A stretch of DNA of 64,000 nt from Hydrogenophaga sp. 2FB (GCF_005503365.1 NZ_SCML01000024.1:33791-97790); one strand, 5' to 3'; positions 26,046 through 34,788 are shown, counted from the stretch's first letter. Translations and numbers: made by a program. The notes: generated by a model not told the origin, from the sequence alone.

Positions 26046-27065
26046 ATGAAAGCAATGAGAATCGTCCCCGGCCCGCAAGGCGGTCACCTGGAATACCAGG
26101 ACGTGCCCCTGCCCACGCCCGGCCCCGGTCAGGTGGTGGTTCGCGTCATGGCCTCGGGCCTGAACCGCGGCGAGATCAAGATGGTCCGTGACGCCAAGGC
26201 CGGCGGCCCGCGCACCACCGGTGTCGAATTCGCTGGCGTGGTGCACAGCGTCGGCCCCGATGTCACGCAGGTGAAGGTCGGCGACCACGTCGCGGGCCAC
26301 GGCGGCGGCGGGCAAGCCGAATACGTGCTGGCCGCCGCGCGCGCGGTGATGCCGGTGCCGCGCACGCTCGGCTGGGCCGAAGCCGCGGCCTTCCCCAACG
26401 TCTTCATCACCGCGCACGACGCGCTGGTCGTGAACGGCGAACTGCGCGCGGGCGAAACGGTGCTGGTGAACGCCGCGGCCAGCGGCGTGGGCCTGGCCGT
26501 GATCCAGCTCGCCGCCCTGATGGGCGCGAGCAAGGTCTTCGCCACCTCGCGTTCGGCCGACAAGGCGGAGCGCCTGAAGGCCTACGGCGCGACACACCCC
26601 ATCGACGTGTCGACGGAAGACCAGGCCGCGGCCGTGCTGGCCGCGACCGATGGGCGTGGCGTGGACATCATCATCGACATGGTCGGCGCGCCGGTCTTCG
26701 AAGCCAACATCAAGTCGCTCGCGGTCAAGGGCCGCCTCGTCAACCTCGCCCGCATGGGGGGGGCCGTGGCGAGCTTCGACATGACCGAGCTGTGGCTCAA
26801 GCGCCTCAAGCTGATCGGCGCCACCTTCCGCACGCGCACCGAAGAAGAGCGCCTCACCTGCATCGAGGCCTGCGCGCGCGACACGCTGCCGCTGCTGGAA
26901 GCCGGCCGCATCCAGTTGCCGGTGGACCGCGTCTACCGCCTGGAAGACCTCGCCGAAGCCCACGCCTACATGGAGACCGACCAGCACGTGGGCAAGATCG
27001 TGCTGGCCGTGGACCCAAGCGTGGCGGCCGATGCGCCCGTGGCCGCGCCGGTGGCAGGGGCCTGA
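26046..27065 (+). CDS. quinone oxidoreductase-like MDR protein
   Basis: A 339-residue MDR reductase without zinc ligands. Landmarks are MASGLNRGEIKMVRD near residue 35, GVEFAGVVHSVG near 60, VLVNAAASGVGLAVIQLAALMGA near 140-162 and IIIDMVGAPVFE near 208. The C-terminus has an Ala/Pro/Val-rich extension of about 20 residues. AGGAG precedes the ATG. It is the first gene of a five-gene operon (MDR, two small unknown proteins, CoA ligase, YeiH-type transporter) led by operator site e; the stop is one base before the next start. Confidence 0.87.
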   Translation: MKAMRIVPGPQGGHLEYQDVPLPTPGPGQVVVRVMASGLNRGEIKMVRDAKAGGPRTTGVEFAGVVHSVGPDVTQVKVGDHVAGHGGGGQAEYVLAAARAVMPVPRTLGWAEAAAFPNVFITAHDALVVNGELRAGETVLVNAAASGVGLAVIQLAALMGASKVFATSRSADKAERLKAYGATHPIDVSTEDQAAAVLAATDGRGVDIIIDMVGAPVFEANIKSLAVKGRLVNLARMGGAVASFDMTELWLKRLKLIGATFRTRTEEERLTCIEACARDTLPLLEAGRIQLPVDRVYRLEDLAEAHAYMETDQHVGKIVLAVDPSVAADAPVAAPVAGA

Positions 27066-27066
27066 C

Positions 27067-27522
27067 ATGAACATCGCCTCTCATGCGGACAAGGTGCGCC
27101 GCCTCAGCGGCTTGCGCGCACGCCTCGATCCGCTGCGCGATTTTGAACTCTGGTACTGGACCGGCCTGACGGCCGGCACCAACATGTGGAACGCCACGCT
27201 GCACGCCGCCGGTATCACCAGCGAAGAGCGCGTGTTCTCCACCTTCCCGGGTGTGCACTTCGTGCCGCAGCCAGATGGCAGCTTCCGGCGCGAACTGCGG
27301 GGCCCCGGCGATGTGAGCCACGTCGGCTGGCCGGCGATTCCGGGCGTGATGCCCGAGCACATCCAGCAACTCGAGGCCGCGCTGCACGCCATGGAAGAGC
27401 ACCGCGACCCCTGCCTGCGCGGCGACCGCCAGCCGACGCAGGCCATCGTCGACGAATGCGAACAGGCCTTCGCCACGGCCAACGCCATCTTCACCCAAGC
27501 TATCTCCGCGAGGAATCCATGA
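27067..27522 (+). CDS. small unknown protein, possibly HEPN-like helical
   Basis: A 151-residue soluble protein that I do not recognise. No signal peptide or membrane segment is visible. The centre carries LTAGTNMWNATLHAAGITSE near residues 35-54. The following protein has a matching block, LAGTHWANYALHCHGVSTEK, so the two appear distantly paralogous with pattern AGTxxxNxxLHxxG[IV]. The predicted helices with conserved Asn and His recall HEPN-type small helical proteins, but this is a guess. Its start is one base after the MDR stop and its stop overlaps the next start by four bases, so it is cotranslated with both. Fixed position before a CoA ligase suggests a pathway role. Confidence 0.8.
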   Translation: MNIASHADKVRRLSGLRARLDPLRDFELWYWTGLTAGTNMWNATLHAAGITSEERVFSTFPGVHFVPQPDGSFRRELRGPGDVSHVGWPAIPGVMPEHIQQLEAALHAMEEHRDPCLRGDRQPTQAIVDECEQAFATANAIFTQAISARNP

Positions 27523-27896
27523 AAGCCGAGGACCATCGAATCAGGGCCGAACGCATCGAGCGCTCGGCGGCCTTGCTGACCGACGACGACTGGGAAATCA
27601 AGCTGGAAGCCGCGATGCTCGCCGGCACCCACTGGGCGAACTACGCCCTGCACTGCCACGGCGTGAGCACCGAGAAGGAAGACATCGTCCACACCTCGAT
27701 GTGCGTCGTGAACACGCTGCGCAAATATTCGATCGTCGAAAAGGAGCTGCTCGCGCAGCTCGACGAGATCGAGGAAATGCGCCCGATCTTTGTGCGCGGC
27801 GATGCCGAGGGCGGGCGCGAAGCCGGCGCTCGTGCGCTCGTGCTGCTGGCCGCCATCGGCCAGCGCGCCCGCAGCGCACCCACCCCCTACGCCTGA
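27519..27896 (+). CDS. small unknown protein, paralog-like to preceding gene
   Basis: A 125-residue soluble protein, mostly predicted helical, starting MKAEDHRIRAERIERSAALL. It contains LAGTHWANYALHCHGVSTEK near residues 34-53, matching the block in the gene upstream, and an acidic stretch around ELLAQLDEIEEMRP near 76. AGGAAT precedes the ATG, which overlaps the previous stop by four bases. It is 10 bases upstream of the CoA-ligase gene. LvaB, the small unknown protein of the levulinate pathway, holds a similar position near LvaA/LvaC-type genes, but I see no sequence basis to equate them. Confidence 0.8.
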   Translation: MKAEDHRIRAERIERSAALLTDDDWEIKLEAAMLAGTHWANYALHCHGVSTEKEDIVHTSMCVVNTLRKYSIVEKELLAQLDEIEEMRPIFVRGDAEGGREAGARALVLLAAIGQRARSAPTPYA

Positions 27897-27906
27897 GGAG
27901 ACCGCG

Positions 27907-29535
27907 ATGCAAGGACTCATGATGGACCAGCCGCTGCTGGTCTCCTCGCTGCTCCGGCACGCGGAGCGGCACCACGGCAGCCAGGAAATCGTGTCGCGCC
28001 GGGTCGAGGGCGACATCCACCGCACCACCTACCGCGACATGGCCACCCGCAGCCGGCGCCTGGCCAACGCCCTGGGCACGCTGAACGTCGCGCCGGGCAC
28101 GGTGGTGGGCACGCTGGCCTGGAACGGCTACCGCCACCTGGAGCTCTACTTTGCGGTGTCCGGCACGGGCGCGGTGCTGCACACGCTCAACCCGCGGCTG
28201 CACCCGGACCAGCTGGCCTGGATCGCGAACCACGCGGAAGACCAGGTGCTGTTCTTTGACCTGACCTTCCTGCCGATCCTGGAGTCGATCGCACCGCGCC
28301 TGAAGACGGTCACCACCTTCGTGGCCATGACGGACCGCGCGCACATGCCCGCGTCCACCACCCTGCCCAACCTGCTCTGCTACGACGAGCTGGTGGACGC
28401 GCAGGACGACCGCTACGAATGGCCCACGTTCGACGAGAACACCGCGTCGTCGCTGTGCTACACGAGCGGCACCACGGGCGACCCCAAGGGCGTGCTCTAC
28501 AGCCACCGCTCGACCCTTCTTCACACCTACGGCGCGGCGCTGCCCGACTACCACAACCTGTCCGCACGCGACGTGGTGCTGCCCGTCGTGCCGATGTTCC
28601 ACGTCAACGCCTGGGGCCTGCCCTACACCGCCAGCATGGTCGGTGCCAAGCTGGTGTTTCCGGGCGGCGCGCTGGATGGGAAGTCCCTGTACGAGCTCTT
28701 CGAAGCCGAACGCGCCACCTTCACCTGCGGCGTGCCCACGGTCTGGCAAAGCCTGCTGGCGCATGTCGAAACGAACGGGCTGAAGTTCAACCACCTCAAG
28801 CGCGTGGGCATTGGTGGCTCCGCGTGTCCGCCCGCCATGCTCGCGGCGTTCGAGCGCGGTCACGGCATCGACGTGATGCACGGTTGGGGCATGACGGAAA
28901 CCAGCCCGTTGTGCTCGGCCTCCACGCTCAAGTTGCAGCACGACGGCCTCGACCTTGAACAGCAGTTGCAGGTCAAGGCCAAGCAGGGCCGCGTGCTGTT
29001 TGGCGTGGACATGAAGATCACGGACGACACCGGTGCGGACCTGCCCTGGGACGGCCAGACCTCCGGCAACCTCGTCGTGCGCGGCCCCTGGGTGCTGAAC
29101 CGCTACTTCAAGAACACCGACAACTCACCGCTGCAGGACGGCTGGTTCCCCACCGGCGACGTTGCCTCGATCGACGCCGAGGGCTACATGCAGATCACCG
29201 ACCGCAGCAAGGACGTGATCAAGTCCGGCGGCGAATGGATCGGCTCGATCGACCTGGAGAACGTGGCGATGTCGCACCCCGCGGTGGAGATGGCCGCGTG
29301 CATCGGCGTGCCGCACCCCAAGTGGGACGAGCGCCCGCTGCTGGTGGTCCAGTGCAAGTCCGGCAAGTCGGTGAGCCGCGACGAACTGCTCGCGTTCTAC
29401 GGCGGCAAGATCGCCAAGTGGTGGACCCCGGACGACGTGGTCTTCGTCGATCAGATCCCGTTGGGCACGACCGGAAAGATGCTCAAGTCACAGCTGCGGG
29501 ACCAGTTCCGCGGTCATCAGTTGCCCACCGTTTGA
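27907..29535 (+). CDS. AMP-dependent fatty-acid-type acyl-CoA synthetase
   Basis: A 542-residue ANL ligase of the medium/long-chain fatty acyl-CoA synthetase type. The phosphate loop is YTSGTTGDPKGVLYSH near residue 184, GWGMTETSP near 323, WFPTGDVASID near 413, DRSKDVIKSGGEWIGSIDLE near 432-451 and catalytic Lys in GTTGKMLK near 525. The SGGEWIGSIDLE form is diagnostic of fatty acyl types. GAGGAGA precedes the ATG. Fourth gene of the operon behind operator site e. With the ACAD-like enzyme at 33529 and the kinase at 11488 it could complete an activation-phosphorylation-elimination route, an inference from co-regulation. Confidence 0.92.
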   Translation: MQGLMMDQPLLVSSLLRHAERHHGSQEIVSRRVEGDIHRTTYRDMATRSRRLANALGTLNVAPGTVVGTLAWNGYRHLELYFAVSGTGAVLHTLNPRLHPDQLAWIANHAEDQVLFFDLTFLPILESIAPRLKTVTTFVAMTDRAHMPASTTLPNLLCYDELVDAQDDRYEWPTFDENTASSLCYTSGTTGDPKGVLYSHRSTLLHTYGAALPDYHNLSARDVVLPVVPMFHVNAWGLPYTASMVGAKLVFPGGALDGKSLYELFEAERATFTCGVPTVWQSLLAHVETNGLKFNHLKRVGIGGSACPPAMLAAFERGHGIDVMHGWGMTETSPLCSASTLKLQHDGLDLEQQLQVKAKQGRVLFGVDMKITDDTGADLPWDGQTSGNLVVRGPWVLNRYFKNTDNSPLQDGWFPTGDVASIDAEGYMQITDRSKDVIKSGGEWIGSIDLENVAMSHPAVEMAACIGVPHPKWDERPLLVVQCKSGKSVSRDELLAFYGGKIAKWWTPDDVVFVDQIPLGTTGKMLKSQLRDQFRGHQLPTV

Positions 29536-29545
29536 AAGCCTCGCC

Positions 29546-30559
29546 ATGACCACCTTTTCCCTCGGCCTTCCCTGGGCGCGCGCTCAGGCACTCTTTCCCG
29601 GCGTGGTCGCCTGTGCAGTGATCGCCTCGGCGGCCGCCTTTCTCGCCGGGCACTACCACGCGCCCATGATGCTGTTCGCGCTGCTGCTCGGCGTCTCGAT
29701 GAACTTCCTGTCCACCGAGACCACCTGCGCGGCCGGCGTGTCCTTCATGGGCCGCACGGTGCTGCGCTGGGGTGTCGCCCTGCTGGGCCTGCGCATCACC
29801 TTCGCCGACATCTCGGCGCTGGGCTGGCAACCGGTAGCGGGGGTGGTGGTCTCGGTGGCGCTCACAATCTTGATCTCGATCGGCGTGGCGCGCATGCTGG
29901 GTTTTCGCAGCACCTTCGGCTTGCTCTCGGGCGGCGCCACCGCCATCTGCGGCGCGTCGGCGGCGCTGGCACTGGCCGCGGCCATGCCGCCCCACCCCCA
30001 GCGCGAAAAGGCGCTCAGCTTCACCGTGATCGGCGTAAGCGTCCTGTCCACGCTGGCCATGGTGCTCTACCCGATCATCGCGCGCTGGCTCGGGCTCGAC
30101 CCCCAGCAGGCCGGCGTCTTCCTCGGCGGCACGATCCACGACGTGGCCCAGGTGGTGGGCGCGGGCTACAGCATGTCCAAGGAAACCGGCGACACCGCCA
30201 CCGTGGTCAAACTCATGCGCGTGGCGATGCTGCTGCCCGTCATCACCTTGACCGTGATGCTGATGCGGGCCCGCACGGGCACGGTCGAGGGCGGCACGAA
30301 GCCGCCGCTGCTGCCCTGGTTCGCGGTGGTGTTCGCCGTGCTGGTGGTGATCAACAGCCTGGGCTGGATTCCCAAGGAGGTGGCCACCGCGGGCGCCTCG
30401 CTCTCGGGCTGGTTCCTGGTGGCCTCCATCGCCGCGATCGGCGTGAAAACGCAGATCCGGGAATTGATGAGCGTGGGCGTCAAGCCCGTGGCGCTGATGT
30501 TTTTCGAGACGGTTTTGATGGCTGTGATCGTGCTGGGGCTGATGCGGTTTTACGGCTGA
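29546..30559 (+). CDS. YeiH/UPF0324-family membrane protein (putative sulfate/sulfite exporter family)
   Basis: A 337-residue inner-membrane protein with about ten hydrophobic segments. Family landmarks are VLRWGVALLGLRITFADI near residue 72, SGGATAICGASAALALAAA near 130 and GGTIHDVAQVVGAGYSMS near 193. Some members have been linked to sulfite/sulfate or other anion export during sulfonate breakdown, but the family role is poorly defined. It is the last gene of the operon, 10 bases after the ligase. Its last 80 bases overlap the 3' end of the convergent GntR gene on the opposite strand, which is uncommon. Confidence 0.88.
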   Translation: MTTFSLGLPWARAQALFPGVVACAVIASAAAFLAGHYHAPMMLFALLLGVSMNFLSTETTCAAGVSFMGRTVLRWGVALLGLRITFADISALGWQPVAGVVVSVALTILISIGVARMLGFRSTFGLLSGGATAICGASAALALAAAMPPHPQREKALSFTVIGVSVLSTLAMVLYPIIARWLGLDPQQAGVFLGGTIHDVAQVVGAGYSMSKETGDTATVVKLMRVAMLLPVITLTVMLMRARTGTVEGGTKPPLLPWFAVVFAVLVVINSLGWIPKEVATAGASLSGWFLVASIAAIGVKTQIRELMSVGVKPVALMFFETVLMAVIVLGLMRFYG

Positions 30560-31328
30560 CCGGCGCCGGCGGCGGGGTCACGATGGCGCGAACCGCCGCA
30601 TCGCGCGAGGCGTTGATGCGGTTGGTCGCCATCTGCAGCACCTTGTCGTTGTCGCGCCGGGCCACGGCACGTTGCAGCGCACGCCAGGACTCGATCGCCG
30701 TGGCGATGCGGTCCGGGTCCGCAGCCAGGCCCAGGCGCACATAGCGCAGCGTGCGCAAGGAGATCGAGGCGAGCAGGTCCGAGATCAGCCGGTTCTCGGA
30801 CAGATCGAGCAGCGCGATGTTCAACAGAAAACTCTCGAGCGTGTAGACATCCACGTCCTGCTGCTCGGCGGCCTTGGCGATGCGCGGCATGTGCTTTTCA
30901 AACACCGCATCGACATCGGCCGGGCGGTGCTCCATCAGCTGGCGCAGGAAGATCGTGTAGAGCGCGCTGCGCACCACGTAGATGTCGCGCAGGTCCTTGG
31001 CGTCGGGCTCCGTGACGATGGCGCCACGCCGCGCCTGGAACTCGACCAGCCGCTCGCGCTCGAGAATGCGCAGCGCCTCGCGCACCGGTGCGCGGCTCAC
31101 GTGCAGCACCTCGCTGATGTCCTTCTCCAGCAACCGTTGCCCGGCGTGGATGAGGTCCATCGTGATCACACCGGCCAGCCGCACCGCGATCTGCTCGGCG
31201 ACGGGCGCGGCCGCGTGGGACCACTCGTGTCCACGCAGGATGGCGTGTTCTACCGCCACCATGATCGGGGTCTGGGGTGTGAGCAGTGTGCTCAGGTCAG
31301 GGGTGTTGGTGGTTTTTTGCCTGGCCAT
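30480..31328 (-). CDS. GntR-family regulator, FadR subfamily
   Basis: A 282-residue paralog of the other three GntR proteins. The shared N-terminal segment is PIMVAVEHAILRGHEWSHAA near residues 20-39, the winged helix has LHVSRAPVREALRILERERLV near 76-96 and an FCD-type domain follows. The last 30 residues are Ala/Pro/Ser/Lys-rich, and this tail is encoded by DNA that is antisense to the end of the transporter gene. It lies 34 bases downstream of a TctC gene and is probably cotranscribed with it from operator site f, so it would be autoregulated. Confidence 0.92.
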   Translation of the reverse strand: MARQKTTNTPDLSTLLTPQTPIMVAVEHAILRGHEWSHAAAPVAEQIAVRLAGVITMDLIHAGQRLLEKDISEVLHVSRAPVREALRILERERLVEFQARRGAIVTEPDAKDLRDIYVVRSALYTIFLRQLMEHRPADVDAVFEKHMPRIAKAAEQQDVDVYTLESFLLNIALLDLSENRLISDLLASISLRTLRYVRLGLAADPDRIATAIESWRALQRAVARRDNDKVLQMATNRINASRDAAVRAIVTPPPAPVSRKTASAPARSQPSKPSRKTSAPRA

Positions 31329-31362
31329 TAAGAAGGTTCTTCCCGCACGCGGTATGGCGTGC

Positions 31363-32343
31363 TCAATCGGTTGCTTTGATGTTCGCCTCGGTCACGATTT
31401 TCTTCCAATCTTCGAGGTCGCGCGCCATCATGGCCCGGAATTGTTCCGTGGTCCAGACCGGCGTCGGCTCCAGGTTCATGCGAACCAGGAGCGCCTGAAG
31501 TTCCTGCGTGGCCAGGACGCGGTTCACTTCCGCGTGGATGCGCTCCACGATAGCAGGTGGCGTGCCCGCTGGCGCGAACATGCCGTGCCAGCCCAGCGGC
31601 CGGAACGGGTAGCCCTGCTCGCCCATGGTCGGCAGGTTGGGCAACTGCGGCGTGCGCACCGTGCCGTTCACCGCAATGGCCTTCACCCGACCCGTTTGAA
31701 TGAAGGGCACGGAGGACACCGGGTCGGTCCAGCCGATCTGGAGGATGCCGGTGCTCATCTCTGTGAGGATCGTCCCCATGCTCTTGTAGGCCACGTGTTC
31801 GGTCTTCATGCCGGTCTGCCGTTTCAGCCATTCCATGGTGAGGTGGCCGTTGGAGCCGATGCCCCAGCTCCCGTACGTGTACTTGTCCGGATGGGCTTTG
31901 ACCTCGGCGATCAGTTCCTTGAGGTTCTGCGCCGGAAAAGCCGGGTTGACCAGCAGGAACACGCCGCCCACCACGGTCAGGGCAATGGGCGTGAGGTCCT
32001 TGTTGAAATCGATGCCCAGATCCGGCTTCATCGCGGCCAGCATCACCGTGAACGAGGCATTGGTGTACAGCAAGGTGTGGCCATCGGCCGGGGCCGACAT
32101 CACGGCCCGCGTGGCGATCAGCCCGCTGCCGCCGGGCTTGTTGTCCACAAACACGGGCTGCTTGAGCGCCGCGCTCAGGCGCTCGGCCATCGCCCGCCCC
32201 ACCAGGTCGGAACCGGTGCCCGGCGCGGAAGGAATGACCAGGCGGATGGGCCGCGAAGGCCAGGCATCCGCCGCGGCAGCCTGTGGCGACCACACGGCGG
32301 CCACGAGCGAGAAGAAGACGGCGGCGAAAGAGACGCGGGTCAT
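31363..32343 (-). CDS. TctC/Bug-family periplasmic binding protein
   Basis: A 326-residue binding protein with a clear Sec signal (VSFAAVFFSLVAAVWSPQA, cleavage near AAAADAW). Mature landmarks are WPSRPIRLVIPSAPGTGSDL, LKQPVFVDNKPGGSG and PADGHTLLYTN. It is the first gene of a two-gene unit with the GntR regulator and starts about 60 bases downstream of the conserved promoter block of site f. As in the other five cases no TctAB partner is near. Confidence 0.92.
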   Translation of the reverse strand: MTRVSFAAVFFSLVAAVWSPQAAAADAWPSRPIRLVIPSAPGTGSDLVGRAMAERLSAALKQPVFVDNKPGGSGLIATRAVMSAPADGHTLLYTNASFTVMLAAMKPDLGIDFNKDLTPIALTVVGGVFLLVNPAFPAQNLKELIAEVKAHPDKYTYGSWGIGSNGHLTMEWLKRQTGMKTEHVAYKSMGTILTEMSTGILQIGWTDPVSSVPFIQTGRVKAIAVNGTVRTPQLPNLPTMGEQGYPFRPLGWHGMFAPAGTPPAIVERIHAEVNRVLATQELQALLVRMNLEPTPVWTTEQFRAMMARDLEDWKKIVTEANIKATD

Positions 32344-32404
32344 ACAGGCCTTTCAGTGTTCAAAAGTCGCGCGCAACGCGCGCGCGGAAGAAGCGCTGAT
32401 GACC

Positions 32405-32436
32405 TTATCATGCAAATGCATTTATGTCGACATTAA
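32405..32436 (-). promoter_or_regulatory. TGTCGACA operator and conserved promoter block (site f)
   Basis: On the minus strand TTAATGTCGACAT (32436-32424), 11 bases, then CATGATAA (32412-32405), the same geometry as sites a and e. The palindrome is at 32425-32432. The spacer, AAATGCATTTG, is itself palindromic and differs from the other two, so conservation of the two ends and of the distance is unlikely to come from simple recent copying. It points toward the TctC-GntR unit. Confidence 0.72.
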
Positions 32437-32486
32437 CTTCTGAGTGGCGCCCTGCCGTACCGACGCTTTGAAACCTTCGCCTGCGT

Positions 32487-33506
32487 TCAGTCCCAGCCTT
32501 CCAGCACCACCTTGCCGCGCGCCTTGCCCGACTCGATCAGCGCGTGGGCGCGCTTCAGGTTGGCGGCGTTGATGGGGCCGAAGTGCTCGGCCAGCGTGGT
32601 ACGGATCAGCCCCGCATCGACCAGCGCGGCCACTTCGTTGAGCAGGCGGTGCTGGCCGATCATGTCGTCGGTGCCGAACAGCGCACGGGTGAACATCAGC
32701 TCCCAGTGCACCGACACGGACTTGCGCTTGAACTTCTTGATGTCCATCGACGCGGGGTCGTCGATCAACCCGAACTTGCCCTGCGGTGCGATGGCCTCGA
32801 CGATCTGGTCGAAGTGCGCATCGGTCTGCGTCAGGCCCGCGATGAGGCCCACGGTGGCAAAGCCGATGCGCCGAAGTTCTTCGGTCAGGGGCTTGCCATG
32901 GTCGATCACGTGGTGGGCGCCGAGTTCTTTCACCCACGCCTGCGTTTCGGGCCGCGACGCGGTGCCGATGACGGTGAGGCTGGTCAGCCGCGCGGCCAGC
33001 TGCGTGAGGATGGAGCCGACGCCACCCGCTGCACCGATGATGAGCAGGCTCTGGTGGGTGGGCTGTTTGCCGGGCGCGACGCCGAAGCGGTCGAACAGCA
33101 TCTCCCAGGCGGTGATGGCGGTGAGCGGCAGCGCGGCGGCCTGCGCGAAATCGAGCGAGGCCGGCATGTGACCGACGATGCGTTCGTCGACCAGATGCAA
33201 CTCGCTGTTGGTGCCGGCGCGCGCGATCGAGCCGGCGTACCAGACGCGGTCGCCGGGTTTGAACAGCGTGACCTCCGGCCCCACGGCACGGACGGTGCCA
33301 CTGGCGTCCCAGCCCAGCACCTTGTGCGCCTGGCCTTCGTCTGGCGCGGTCCGCTTGCGCACCTTGGTGTCCAGCGGATTGACCGACACGGCCTGGACCT
33401 CGACCAACAGGTCGCGGCCGCAGGCCACGGGCTCGGGCAGTTGGATGTCGATCAGCGCGTCGGGGTGGTCGATGGGCTGGGGTTTCGGGTAGCCAACGGC
33501 TTTCAT
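32487..33506 (-). CDS. zinc-binding alcohol dehydrogenase family MDR protein
   Basis: A 339-residue MDR protein starting MKAVGYPKPQPIDHPDALID, of the branch often annotated zinc-type alcohol dehydrogenase-like. Landmarks are VSVNPLDTKVRKR near residue 40, GWDASGTVRAVG near 63, LLIIGAAGGVGSILTQLAARL near 152 and FGLIDDPASMDIKKFKRKS near 245. It lacks the structural zinc cysteines. It is 22 bases downstream of the ACAD-like gene and is presumably cotranscribed with it. It probably reduces an unsaturated or keto intermediate with NADPH. Confidence 0.87.
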   Translation of the reverse strand: MKAVGYPKPQPIDHPDALIDIQLPEPVACGRDLLVEVQAVSVNPLDTKVRKRTAPDEGQAHKVLGWDASGTVRAVGPEVTLFKPGDRVWYAGSIARAGTNSELHLVDERIVGHMPASLDFAQAAALPLTAITAWEMLFDRFGVAPGKQPTHQSLLIIGAAGGVGSILTQLAARLTSLTVIGTASRPETQAWVKELGAHHVIDHGKPLTEELRRIGFATVGLIAGLTQTDAHFDQIVEAIAPQGKFGLIDDPASMDIKKFKRKSVSVHWELMFTRALFGTDDMIGQHRLLNEVAALVDAGLIRTTLAEHFGPINAANLKRAHALIESGKARGKVVLEGWD

Positions 33507-33528
33507 GGTCGCGCCTTCGCTGGCCCGC

Positions 33529-34788
33529 TCAGCCGCCGCGCGTGACCGGCATCTCGACTTCGGTTTTCACCAGCATGTGCCTGGCCAGTTCCAGCTTGGC
33601 GATCGCCGCGCGGTGCACCTCGTCGGGGCCATCGGCAAAGCGCAAGGTGCGTTGCACGGCGTAGGCGTAGGCGAGCGGGAAATCGTCGCTCACACCGCCG
33701 CCGCCGTGGGCCTGGATGGCCATGTCGATGATGTCGCAGGCCATGTTGGGCGCGATCACCTTGATCATCGCGATCTCGGCCTTGGCCACCTTGTTGCCCA
33801 CCGTGTCCATCATGTACGCGGCCTTGAGCGTGAGCAGGCGTGCCATCTCGATGCGGCAGCGCGCGTCGGCAATGCGTTCGTGCCACACCGATTGTGCGGA
33901 GATGGGTTTGCCGAACGCGATGCGGCTGTTGAGCCGCTTGCACATCAGTTCCAGCGCGCGCTCGGCGATGCCGATGGAGCGCATGCAGTGGTGGATACGC
34001 CCCGGGCCCAGGCGGCCTTGTGCGATCTCGAAGCCACGGCCTTCGCCCAGCAGGATGTTGCTCACCGGCACGCGCACGTTCTTGAGCAGCACTTCCATGT
34101 GGCCGTGCGGCGCGTCGTCGTAGCCGAACACCGAGAGCGCCCGCACCACGGTGATGCCCGGGGTGTTGGCCGGCACGATGACCATGGACTGTTGCGAGTG
34201 GCGCGGTGCGTCGGGGTTGGTCTTGCCCATGAGGATGTAGACCGCGCAACGCGGGTCGCCCGCGCCGGAGGACCACCACTTGCGGCCGTTGATGACGTAG
34301 TGGTCGCCATCGCGTTCGATGGTGCACTGGATGTTGGTGGCGTCGCTGGAGGCCACGTCCGGCTCGGTCATCAGGAAGGCCGAGCGGATTTCACCGCGCA
34401 GCAGTGGCTCCAGCCATCGGTCCTTGAGCTCTTCGCTGGCGTAGCGCTCGAAGGTTTCCATGTTGCCGGTGTCGGGCGCGGAGCAGTTGAAGACCTCGGC
34501 GGCAAACGGCACGCGGCCCATGATCTCGCACAGCGTGGCGTATTCGAGGTTGGACAGGCCTTGTGGCGCGCGCGGGCTGCGCGGCAGGAACAGGTTCCAC
34601 AGCCCGGCCTTTTGCGCCTTGGGCTTGAGTTCTTCGATGATGGCCGTGGGAATCCAGGCGTTGCCCTTGGCGCGGTTGGCCGCGATTTCCTCGAAGAAGC
34701 GCGCTTCGTTCGGGTAGATGTGTTCGTCCATGAACGCGAGCAGTTGCTCGCGCATGTGCTTGACCTTGTCGGTGTAGTCGAAATTCAT
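33529..34788 (-). CDS. acyl-CoA dehydrogenase family protein, ACAD10/11-like
   Basis: A 419-residue acyl-CoA dehydrogenase-fold flavoprotein. Landmarks are [15 protein letters not shown] near residue 138, [17 protein letters not shown] near 168, [18 protein letters not shown] near 293 and [19 protein letters not shown] near 363. [10 protein letters not shown] is typical of the ACAD10/11 branch, whose members eliminate phosphate from 4-phospho-acyl-CoA made by an APH-type kinase (LvaA/LvaC in levulinate degradation). The kinase candidate is at 11488. First gene of a two-gene unit with an MDR; a degenerate operator (site g) lies about 180 bases upstream. Confidence 0.92.
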   Translation of the reverse strand: MNFDYTDKVKHMREQLLAFMDEHIYPNEARFFEEIAANRAKGNAWIPTAIIEELKPKAQKAGLWNLFLPRSPRAPQGLSNLEYATLCEIMGRVPFAAEVFNCSAPDTGNMETFERYASEELKDRWLEPLLRGEIRSAFLMTEPDVASSDATNIQCTIERDGDHYVINGRKWWSSGAGDPRCAVYILMGKTNPDAPRHSQQSMVIVPANTPGITVVRALSVFGYDDAPHGHMEVLLKNVRVPVSNILLGEGRGFEIAQGRLGPGRIHHCMRSIGIAERALELMCKRLNSRIAFGKPISAQSVWHERIADARCRIEMARLLTLKAAYMMDTVGNKVAKAEIAMIKVIAPNMACDIIDMAIQAHGGGGVSDDFPLAYAYAVQRTLRFADGPDEVHRAAIAKLELARHMLVKTEVEMPVTRGG

